64,000 nucleotides of DNA from Collinsella sp. (GTDB taxonomy: Bacteria > Actinomycetota > Coriobacteriia > Coriobacteriales > Coriobacteriaceae): the NCBI GenBank assembly GCA_018380195.1, contig JAGZUC010000003.1:62001-126000 (forward strand), written 5' to 3'. The notes under the pieces were generated by a model. It did not search any database. It saw only the letters and a program-made list of their open reading frames with translations, and had not been told where the DNA came from. This document shows, one piece after another, positions 1 to 9,657 of this stretch. The first letter of the stretch is position 1. Each line of letters begins with the position of its first letter. The position numbers and the translations under genes are program-made.

Positions 1-45
1 CCGGGCATGGGATACCATGGTGGCAACCTAACGAAAGGATGTTTC

Positions 46-1134
46 ATGGCACATGTCGATGACCAGCGTGTGGCGCGCGTGCTCGATGCGCTCGAGGGTC
101 AGCACCCCGGCGCGCAACTGCTTGTAAACGACCCGTGGTCGATTTATTACCTGACCGGCTTTTATGCCGATATGTTCGAGCGTTTTTGCGGCGTGCTGCT
201 CGTGCGCAATGCCGAGCCCGTGATCCTGGTCAACGCGCTGCATCAGCTACCCGAGTATGACAATGCCCGCGTGGCCTATCACACCGATACCGACGTCGTG
301 ACCGACGCCATCGTTCGCGAGATCGATCCGACCAAACCGCTCGGTATCGACACCGTCATGCGCTCTGGCTTTTTGATGCCCCTTATGGAGCGCCACGCCG
401 CGAGCGAGTTTTTCCTGGGCGACTTTACCGTCACCGCCGCGCGCACCTACAAAGACGCCGCCGAGCAGGAGCTCATGCGCGTGTCCTCGGCAGTCAACGA
501 CGCCGTGATGGCCGACGCGATCAAACTCGTCCACGAGGGCGTGACGGAGCGCGAAATCGCCGACCAAATGCTCGGCCTGTATCGCAAGCACGGCTGCGAG
601 GGCTTTAGCTTTCCGCCCATCGTGAGCTTTGGCGCCAACGCCGGAGACCCCCATCACGAGCCCGACGATACGGTACTCAAGCGCGGCGACGTGGTGCTGT
701 TCGACATTGGCGGGCGTCATCGCAATTACTGCTCGGACATGACGCGCACGTTCTTTTGGGGCGAGCCGGACGAGGAGACCGCAGACATCTACGACATCGT
801 GCGCCGCGCCAACGAGGCCGCCGAGGCGCTCATCGCACCGGGCGTGCGCATGTGCGACCTGGACCGAGCCGCGCGCAACGTGATTGAGGATGCGGGCTAT
901 GGCCAGTTCTTTACGCACCGTCTGGGACACTCAATCGGCCTGCAGGACCACGAGCCGGGCGACGTTTCACTTGTCAACGAGCAGGTTATCGAGCCGGGCA
1001 TGACCTTCTCCATCGAACCGGGCATCTACCTCCCCGGCCGCACCGGCGTCCGCATCGAGGACCTGGCCCTCGTGACCGAGCCCGGCGTCGAGATCCTCAA
1101 CGCCTACCCCCACGACCCAGTCCGCCTAGACTAG
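46..1134 (+). CDS. M24 family metallopeptidase (Xaa-Pro aminopeptidase/dipeptidase-like)
   Basis: Cytoplasmic metallopeptidase of the pita-bread fold, probably cleaving Xaa-Pro bonds in short peptides. The 362-residue product has an N-terminal creatinase-like domain (about 1-125) and a C-terminal M24 domain. All five metal ligands are visible: D220 in FDIGG, D231 in CSDMTRTF, H295 in HRLGHSIG, E324 in SIEPGIY and E338 in RIEDL. The start at 46 is chosen because GAAAGGA lies 6 bases upstream; an in-frame ATG at 7 has no ribosome site. The gene stands alone on the plus strand, convergent with folC, and a hairpin repeat separates the two. Family assignment is firm; the exact substrate (prolidase versus aminopeptidase P) cannot be read from sequence. 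Confidence 0.9.
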   Translation: MAHVDDQRVARVLDALEGQHPGAQLLVNDPWSIYYLTGFYADMFERFCGVLLVRNAEPVILVNALHQLPEYDNARVAYHTDTDVVTDAIVREIDPTKPLGIDTVMRSGFLMPLMERHAASEFFLGDFTVTAARTYKDAAEQELMRVSSAVNDAVMADAIKLVHEGVTEREIADQMLGLYRKHGCEGFSFPPIVSFGANAGDPHHEPDDTVLKRGDVVLFDIGGRHRNYCSDMTRTFFWGEPDEETADIYDIVRRANEAAEALIAPGVRMCDLDRAARNVIEDAGYGQFFTHRLGHSIGLQDHEPGDVSLVNEQVIEPGMTFSIEPGIYLPGRTGVRIEDLALVTEPGVEILNAYPHDPVRLD

Positions 1135-1158
1135 GCACGCCACCAAAGCTCCCCTAGA

Positions 1159-1225
1159 AGTTGCGGTGAAATAGGGACTGTTCAAGGCTTCTAGCCCATA
1201 AAACAGTCCCTATTTCACCGCAACT
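1159..1225. repeat. Hairpin repeat family R, copy 1
   Basis: Inverted repeat with 24-base arms starting AGTTGCGGTGAAATA and a roughly 19-base loop. It lies between the convergent ends of the M24 peptidase gene and folC, so it may also act as a two-way terminator. Other copies lie at 16522, 39006, 40288 and 57288. Confidence 0.85.
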
Positions 1226-1239
1226 GATGAGGGGATGGG

Positions 1240-2583
1240 TTAGCGCAGCAAGCCTGCCACTTCGCCGGCTAGGGTGATGGTGCCGGCTGCTACGAAGGGC
1301 TCGTTGGCGGCTTCGAAGGCGGCGAGGGCCTCGGATACGCTCGGGTACACGCCCGCGAGTTTGTCAGCATCCACCAGCGCGGCGAGTTCCTCTGCCGGCA
1401 GGGCGCGGTCGGAATCGGTCTGGGTCACGACTACGCGCGGGAAGGCCGGGATCAGCACGTCGACGATGCCCGCCACGTCCTTGTCGGCCAGCGCGGCACA
1501 CAGCAGCGTGGGACGATTCTCTACGCACGGATCGATCTCATCCAGGGCGCTCACAAAGTTCTCGCAGCTCTGAGGGTTATGGCAGGCGTCAATCAGCTTG
1601 AGTGGATCGGTACCCAGCACATCAAAACGACCCGGCGTGGGACAGCCCATAAGCGAGGCATCGAGCGCGTCGTGATTGAGCTCGCGACCCAGATACCCCT
1701 CGCACAGCATAATCGCGCACGCGGCATTCTGCGGCTGATAGGCCGGCTTGACCATGCTCGACGTATAGATCGCACGCGGCGTGGTGCAGCTAAACTCAAC
1801 CGTGTCGCCCACGTGTTCCGGCAACTTGGTCGTAGCGTGACTTACCACGAGCGGCACAACGCCGCACTCGCGACAACGCGTATCCATCACACACTGAACA
1901 CTCGCCTCATGCGTACCCTCGCCCAAAACAACCAGGCGCCCAGGCTTAATAACCGCAGCCTTCTCCCCCGCAATAGCCTCGAGCGTATCGCCAAGGACCT
2001 TCATATGGTCAAGCCCAATGCCCGTAATGGCGACGGCCACAGGATCGGTCGCACTCGTTGCATCCCAACGTCCGCCCATGCCAACCTCAAGCACGGCAAC
2101 ATCCACCGCGGCCTCGGCAAACACCACAAGTGCGGCAGCCGTCAGCAGGTCAAACGGTGTGATGGTATAGGCGCGCTCCCCCGCCGCCAAACGGTGCGCA
2201 TTCACCCGACGCCCAGCCTCAACAGCGGCAGAAACACCACGGGCAAAGGCCTCGTCGTTCACAACGCGCCCATCGACCTCCATGCGCTCGGGATAGCGCA
2301 CCAACTGCGGCGACGTATACAGCGCGGTCTTTAACCCCTCGCCACGAAGGATGGCAGCCGAAAAACGCGTGGTCGAAGTCTTGCCATTAGTACCGGCAAC
2401 CTGAATGCAATCGAAATACTCATCCGGACGCCCCAGCTCATCGAGCATGTCGACAACCGTCTCAAGCAGAGGCCCAGCATCCCCAGAAATCCGCCCCGTA
2501 TCAGCAGCAAGTCCCACAGCCTCACCAAACGAAAGCAACTCAAACGAGAACGGCACAGAATACGACCCCGAACGCTTAGGCAT
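1240..2583 (-). CDS. folC: Bifunctional folylpolyglutamate/dihydrofolate synthase
   Basis: Mur-ligase-family enzyme that adds glutamate to dihydrofolate/tetrahydrofolate using ATP. The 447-residue protein carries the P-loop AGTNGKTSTT near residue 65 and the HNP motif (DACHNPQS) in the C-terminal part, both typical of FolC, and its length is usual for the family. The start at 2583 (MPKRSG) is preferred over the ATG at 2604 because AGGGGA sits 9 bases before it. It follows valS on the same strand after about 280 bases of hairpin-rich sequence. A plain housekeeping gene. Confidence 0.9.
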   Translation of the reverse strand: MPKRSGSYSVPFSFELLSFGEAVGLAADTGRISGDAGPLLETVVDMLDELGRPDEYFDCIQVAGTNGKTSTTRFSAAILRGEGLKTALYTSPQLVRYPERMEVDGRVVNDEAFARGVSAAVEAGRRVNAHRLAAGERAYTITPFDLLTAAALVVFAEAAVDVAVLEVGMGGRWDATSATDPVAVAITGIGLDHMKVLGDTLEAIAGEKAAVIKPGRLVVLGEGTHEASVQCVMDTRCRECGVVPLVVSHATTKLPEHVGDTVEFSCTTPRAIYTSSMVKPAYQPQNAACAIMLCEGYLGRELNHDALDASLMGCPTPGRFDVLGTDPLKLIDACHNPQSCENFVSALDEIDPCVENRPTLLCAALADKDVAGIVDVLIPAFPRVVVTQTDSDRALPAEELAALVDADKLAGVYPSVSEALAAFEAANEPFVAAGTITLAGEVAGLLR

Positions 2584-2599
2584 AAACCAAAGTCCCCTC

Positions 2600-2640
2600 A
2601 ACATAAAAAGAGGCCCGTAACAAACAACGAGCCCCTCCCA
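2600..2640 (-). terminator. Possible terminator between valS and folC
   Basis: On the minus strand GAGG, a two-base bulge and CTCG can pair with CGGGCCTC across a 10-base loop, and TTTTT follows. It lies just upstream of the folC start, so it could end valS transcripts or attenuate folC. The stem is imperfect. Confidence 0.35.
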
Positions 2641-2743
2641 TTCAAAATATCAGCCAAACACCGCTTTGCAGCGAGATCAAGGCCACAACCAAGTGACCCT
2701 TACATGCTAGGTACAGTCAACCACGTAAACGAACTAGGAGCGG

Positions 2744-2844
2744 CCCGACGCTTTGCTCGGTACAAGTTCCGCACGCAAAGGACAGCACTAAATGTGCTGT
2801 CCGTCTTGCGCAGGACTGTTCGCAGTAGCGAGCAAAGCGTCGGG
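2744..2844 (+). repeat. Nested hairpin element A (downstream of valS)
   Basis: Outer 16-bp perfect stem (2744-2759 with 2829-2844) encloses a second hairpin (GGACAGCAC, loop TAAAT, GTGCTGTCC at 2780-2802). The core shares TTCCGCACG, AGCACTAAATGTGCT and CAGGAC-TG with element B at 5581-5694, which lies on the opposite strand; the outer stems of the two copies are unrelated in sequence. Confidence 0.75.
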
Positions 2845-2863
2845 ACGCGTCCCCGAGTAAACC

Positions 2864-5560
<2,697 letters not shown>

Positions 5561-5580
5561 ATATCTCTCCCTTGCCCGTC

Positions 5581-5694
5581 GGCGTGTCCGCCTGCTTGGT
5601 TTTCGCTCGGTCAGGTCCTGGGCTCGCACGAAGAGCACATTTAGTGCTCTTCGGCTCGTGCGGAATCTACGAAAACCAAGCAGGCGGACACGCC
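5581..5694 (-). repeat. Nested hairpin element B in the valS leader
   Basis: A 25-bp perfect outer stem (5581-5605 with 5670-5694) encloses an inner hairpin (GAAGAGCAC, loop ATTTA, GTGCTCTTC at 5630-5652). Read on the minus strand, its core matches element A (2744-2844), but the outer stem sequence is different. It ends 20 bases before the valS start codon, so it must be transcribed in the valS leader if the promoter lies upstream. Confidence 0.75.
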
Positions 5695-5787
5695 TTAGGT
5701 ATCGATTACTTCAGTCTGTAATGACTTCGCTGAGGCTTAAACAAACACACAGAATAACACAGGTAGTTGGGGTTATTGCGTATATAT

Positions 5788-5827
5788 AAAATAGCCTCCG
5801 ACCGCGGGTGGTCGGAGGCTATTTGCA
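5788..5827 (-). terminator. Terminator after clpX
   Basis: A GC-rich stem (AATAGCCTCCGACC paired with GGTCGGAGGCTATT) followed on the minus strand by TTTATAT. It lies 20 bases past the clpX stop codon. Confidence 0.85.
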
Positions 5828-5845
5828 AACACGTTTTAGGCTGGT

Positions 5846-7258
5846 TTAGCCGTAGATGCGCTGGGGCTGTTCTTCGCCCTTTACGGAGGCTTCGGTCACG
5901 ATGACCTTGGAAACACCCTCCTCGCTGGGAAGGTCGAACATCGTCTGCTGCAGCACGTCCTCGCAGATGGAACGCAGGCCGCGGGCGCCGGTCTTGCGGG
6001 CAAGCGCCATACGGGCGATCTCGTGCAGGGCCGCGTCCTCGAACTCAAGATCGACGTCCTCGAGCTGGAACATCTTGCGGTACTGGCGCACCACGGCGTT
6101 CTTGGGCTCGGTCAGAATCGACACCAGGTCGTCCTCGTCGAGCGCCTGCGTCTGGGTGACGACGGGCGTACGTCCCACAAACTCGGGGATCATGCCAAAG
6201 GCGTTGAGGTCCTGCGGGAGCACCTGGCGCAGCAGGTCGTTCTCGTCGACCGAGGTGGGGCCGGCAATCTCGGAGTTAAAGCCCACGCCCTTGTTGCCCA
6301 CGCGGTCGGCGATGATCTTGTCCAGACCCACAAAGGCACCGCCGCAGATGAACAGGATGTTGGTCGTGTCGATCTGCAGTAACTCCTGCTGGGGATGCTT
6401 GCGGCCGCCGGTGGGCGGAACGCTTGCCACCGTGCCCTCAAGAATCTTAAGCAGCGCCTGCTGAACACCCTCGCCCGAGACATCGCGGGTAATGGAGAGG
6501 TTCTCGGCCTTGCGGGCAATCTTGTCAATCTCGTCCACGTAGATAATGCCAACCTGCGCGCGCTCGATATCGCCATCGGCAGCGTTGATGAGCTTGAGCA
6601 GGATGTTCTCAACGTCCTCGCCAACGTAGCCAGCCTCGGTAAGCGCGGTAGCGTCGGCGATGGCAAACGGCACCTCAAGGATGCGCGCAAGCGTCTGGGC
6701 CAGCAGCGTCTTACCGGTACCGGTGGGGCCGAGCAACAAAATATTGGACTTGGCGAGCTCCACCTCGTCCATATCGTCGTCAAACTGGCCGCCCATGCCC
6801 GATGCCTCGTCAAAGGCAGACACCGCGGCGCCGCCCTCGATCACGCGGCGATAGTGGTTGTACACGGCCACCGACATGGCGCGCTTGGCGTCCTCCTGAC
6901 CCATAACATAGGCCGAAAGCTCGTCATAGATCTCGTGCGGCGTCGGCACGTGCGTGATGACCTGACGGTCGTCCTCAAGCTCAAAGCCCTCGGTCTCGGG
7001 GTCCACAGCGGGCTGGGATGCAGCCTGGCCGTGGTCGTTGAGGAAGCCTGGCAGCTTGCCGTTGCGGGCAGCGTCCATAAAGTCCGAAGCCAGCGACTCC
7101 TCCAGAATCTCGGAGCAGGCGGCAACGCACTCGTCACAGATAAAGATGTTGGTCGGACCCTTTACAAGGCGGCGAACCTGCCCCTGCTCTTTTCCGCAGA
7201 AGGAGCAGCGGATGGGGTTGCCGTTCTCGTCAAAGTTGTCCTGCATGTTACCGGCCAT
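5846..7258 (-). CDS. clpX: ATP-dependent Clp protease ATP-binding subunit ClpX
   Basis: AAA+ unfoldase that feeds substrates to ClpP. The 470-residue protein has the N-terminal zinc-binding domain (C18, C21, C41, C44), Walker A GPTGTGKT at 177-184, a Walker B/IIYVDEIDKIA stretch and the ClpP-contacting and sensor regions expected of ClpX. An acidic linker of about 60 residues separates the zinc domain from the ATPase domain. The ATG lies one base after the clpP stop codon, with GAAGGA inside the end of clpP, so the two are translated from one message. The tig-clpP-clpX order is the common bacterial arrangement. Confidence 0.97.
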   Translation of the reverse strand: MAGNMQDNFDENGNPIRCSFCGKEQGQVRRLVKGPTNIFICDECVAACSEILEESLASDFMDAARNGKLPGFLNDHGQAASQPAVDPETEGFELEDDRQVITHVPTPHEIYDELSAYVMGQEDAKRAMSVAVYNHYRRVIEGGAAVSAFDEASGMGGQFDDDMDEVELAKSNILLLGPTGTGKTLLAQTLARILEVPFAIADATALTEAGYVGEDVENILLKLINAADGDIERAQVGIIYVDEIDKIARKAENLSITRDVSGEGVQQALLKILEGTVASVPPTGGRKHPQQELLQIDTTNILFICGGAFVGLDKIIADRVGNKGVGFNSEIAGPTSVDENDLLRQVLPQDLNAFGMIPEFVGRTPVVTQTQALDEDDLVSILTEPKNAVVRQYRKMFQLEDVDLEFEDAALHEIARMALARKTGARGLRSICEDVLQQTMFDLPSEEGVSKVIVTEASVKGEEQPQRIYG

Positions 7259-7259
7259 C

Positions 7260-7880
7260 CTAGGCGTCCTTCGCGGCGAGGTCGCGCGAGGTGACGATAC
7301 GGTCGATCAGGCCGTAGTCGAGGGCCTCGGCAGCGGTCAGGTAGTTGTCGCGCTCGGTGTCGGCCTGGACCTTCTCGATAGGCTGGCCCGAGGCATCGGA
7401 CAGGATCTGGTTGAGCTCGCGACGGGTCTTCTTGATCTCCTCGGCAACGATCTCGATCTCGGTCTGCTGGCCCTGGGCACCGCCGCTGGGCTGGTGAATC
7501 ATGACCTTGGAGTGCGGCAGGCAGAAGCGCTTGCCCTTGGCGCCGGCCGAAAGCAGCACAGCGGCCATGGATGCGGCCATACCGACGCAAATGGTCGAGA
7601 CCTGCGGCTTGATGAAGTTCATGGTGTCCAGAATCGCCAGGCCGGAGTAGACCTCGCCGCCGGGCGAATTGATGTAGAGCGAGATATCCTTCTCGGCATC
7701 CTGGCTCTCAAGATGCAACAGCTGGGCAACGACCAGGTTGGCGCTGACGGAGTTGATCTCCTCGCCCAAGAAGATGATGCGGTCGTTGAGCAGGCGCGAA
7801 TAGATATCGTAGCTGCGCTCGCCGCGCGGCGTCTGCTCGATAACGTATGGCACGAGGGCGGAATCGAACTTAGCGATCAT
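7260..7880 (-). CDS. clpP: ATP-dependent Clp protease proteolytic subunit ClpP
   Basis: Serine peptidase that forms the double heptameric barrel of the Clp protease. With the start at 7880 (MIAKFDS, preceded by GGAG at 6 bases) the protein has 206 residues and a complete catalytic triad: S104 in GMAASM, H129 in MIHQP and D178 in ERDNY. Two upstream in-frame ATGs at 7892 and 7886 are alternatives that would add two to four residues. It sits between tig and clpX on the minus strand and overlaps neither; a hairpin separates it from tig. Confidence 0.95.
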   Translation of the reverse strand: MIAKFDSALVPYVIEQTPRGERSYDIYSRLLNDRIIFLGEEINSVSANLVVAQLLHLESQDAEKDISLYINSPGGEVYSGLAILDTMNFIKPQVSTICVGMAASMAAVLLSAGAKGKRFCLPHSKVMIHQPSGGAQGQQTEIEIVAEEIKKTRRELNQILSDASGQPIEKVQADTERDNYLTAAEALDYGLIDRIVTSRDLAAKDA

Positions 7881-7924
7881 ACGCATCTCCATTTCTCTCT
7901 TGCGGACCAAATTGGTTCTAGATA

Positions 7925-7969
7925 AACGTACGGTGCCCGCATGCTATGCATTGGCTGGCACCGTACGAA
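7925..7969 (-). terminator. Hairpin between tig and clpP
   Basis: Perfect 11-bp arms CGTACGGTGCC (7927-7937) and GGCACCGTACG (7957-7967). On the minus strand a short TTTAT follows. This could end or partly attenuate tig transcription before clpP-clpX. Confidence 0.55.
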
Positions 7970-8043
7970 GCAACCGGATAACCGGTGTATAACTTTACCC
8001 CATCACGGGCGCACGCATGCGCTCGCGGGCAAGGTGGCGAGAA

Positions 8044-9342
8044 TTACTCGGCGTCCTTGGCGGTCTCGTCGACCTCGGTCACCTTGGCGTTCTCGACCAG
8101 GTGGTCAACGGCCTTGGAGCGACGGATGGACTCGCGGACGGCAGGCATGCGGCCATCGGCGATGAACTCGGCCTTGGAAGCCTCGACGTCCTTGACGCCA
8201 GCCTTCTCGAACTCGGCGTTGATGTCGTCCTCGGTGACCTCGATCTTGAGCTCGCGGGCGAGGGCGTCGAGAGCCAGGGACTCACGGGCAACGTCGTTGG
8301 CCTGCTTGTGCAGGTCGCCGATGAACTGCTCCATGGTCAGACCGGAAGCGGGCAGCCAGGTGTCCAGGGTCATGCCGCGGGCAGCGAGGTTGGACAGGAA
8401 GTTCTGGCCAAGCTCCTCAAAGACGGACTGCTCGTAGTCGGCGTCCATCTCGTCGAGCTGCAGGCGCTCGGCGAGAGCGGAGACGCAACGGTTCTCCTTC
8501 TCGGCCGGGAGGCGGGAAGCCTTGTCCTGCTCGATCTCGATCTTGATGGCGTCGCGCATAGCGTCGATGCTGTCGAAGCCAAAGTCGGACTTGACGAGCT
8601 CGTCGGTGAGCTCGGGGGTGTTGCGGACCTTGATGCCCTTGACGGTGACCTCGACGGTGTGGGTCTCGGCCTCCTCGCCCTCCTCGACCTCGTCGGTCCA
8701 GGTGACGGTCTTGACGTCATCAACGTTAGCGCCGATCAGGGCCTCGTTGAACTCCTTGGGGTTGCTGTCGCTACCGGCGATGAGCATGCGGCCCTCGGCG
8801 GCGAAGTTGTCGGCGTTCTCGACGGCCTTGAGGTCGACGGTCACATAGTCCTCGGCCTCGACGGCACGGCCCTCGACGTCCTCGAAGGTGGCACGGTAGT
8901 TGAGGAGCATCTCGACCTGGTTGTTGATCTCGGACTCGGTCACCTCCGCAGGGGGCATCTCGATCTCGACGGCGTCGAAGGAGGAGAGCTCAGCGGCGGG
9001 ACGCAGGGAGAACTCGACGGTGTAGGTGTAGTCCTCGTGATCCTTGGCGAGGTCGAGGTCCTTGTAGTCACCGTTCTTGGTGGGGACGATGTCCAGCTCG
9101 TTGAGGACGGCGGGCTCGTTGGCGGCGATCAGGTCGTTGGTGGCCTGAGCGAGGGTAGCCTCGGCGCCAAGGGCGGAGTCGATGACCGGACGGGGAGCCT
9201 TACCGGCGCGGAAGCCCGGGAAGCGGTACTTCTTGGCGGTGTCCTTGTAGGCCTTCTTGATCGCGGCGTCGACGTCGGCGGCCGGGATGGTGACCGTAGC
9301 GGTGAGCTTGGCGTCCTTGACGTCAGAAGCGGTGATGTTCAA
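8044..9342 (-). CDS. tig: Trigger factor (ribosome-associated chaperone)
   Basis: Peptidyl-prolyl isomerase and chaperone that binds nascent chains at the ribosome exit. The N-terminal ribosome-binding domain contains FPGFRAGKAP, matching the GFRxGxxP signature; a middle FKBP-like domain (about 150-240) and a helical C-terminal arm follow. The start is uncertain: AGGAGG is followed by AAC, GTG, TTG and then AACATC. I chose TTG at 9342 (432 residues, 6-base spacing, giving the usual MNI-type N terminus); GTG at 9345 is the alternative. The last 50 residues are strongly acidic. It leads the tig-clpP-clpX group. Confidence 0.92.
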   Translation of the reverse strand: MNITASDVKDAKLTATVTIPAADVDAAIKKAYKDTAKKYRFPGFRAGKAPRPVIDSALGAEATLAQATNDLIAANEPAVLNELDIVPTKNGDYKDLDLAKDHEDYTYTVEFSLRPAAELSSFDAVEIEMPPAEVTESEINNQVEMLLNYRATFEDVEGRAVEAEDYVTVDLKAVENADNFAAEGRMLIAGSDSNPKEFNEALIGANVDDVKTVTWTDEVEEGEEAETHTVEVTVKGIKVRNTPELTDELVKSDFGFDSIDAMRDAIKIEIEQDKASRLPAEKENRCVSALAERLQLDEMDADYEQSVFEELGQNFLSNLAARGMTLDTWLPASGLTMEQFIGDLHKQANDVARESLALDALARELKIEVTEDDINAEFEKAGVKDVEASKAEFIADGRMPAVRESIRRSKAVDHLVENAKVTEVDETAKDAE

Positions 9343-9433
9343 CACGTTCCTCCTCATACTGCCCAGCTTATCTGAGGTGCTGGTACCTTTATGCAACAAA
9401 GTGTCGCGACGGCCAAGGCCGACGCAAGTGCGA

Positions 9434-9517
9434 TGGTGCGGGCGAAAGGACTCGAACCTTCACGGGAATCCCACCAGAACCTAAATCTGGCGCGTCTACC
9501 AATTCCGCCACGCCCGC
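9434..9517 (-). tRNA. tRNA-Leu (anticodon TAG)
   Basis: Complete cloverleaf on the minus strand: acceptor GCGGGCG pairs with CGCCCGC, the anticodon stem CCAGA/TCTGG encloses loop TTTAGGT (anticodon TAG), and a long variable arm (GTGGGATTCCCGT) marks a class II tRNA. The T-loop is GGTTCGAGTCC and CCA is encoded at 9436-9434. Confidence 0.95.
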
Positions 9518-9657
9518 ATGAGCGCACAGACTAGGAATGATAGCAGATACGAGTGACAAGCGCACGCACACGTTTTACAGGCTCACGACCTCACCACGAG
9601 TGCAAATGGCGGGGCGAGTTGCCCCGCCCCGACAATTACGACTCGTTCGCTGATCCG

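Noticed and set aside
5561..5790. T-box riboswitch in the valS leader
   Set aside because: The leader holds a perfect two-tier hairpin, but no T-box sequence or specifier-loop pattern followed by a terminator was found.
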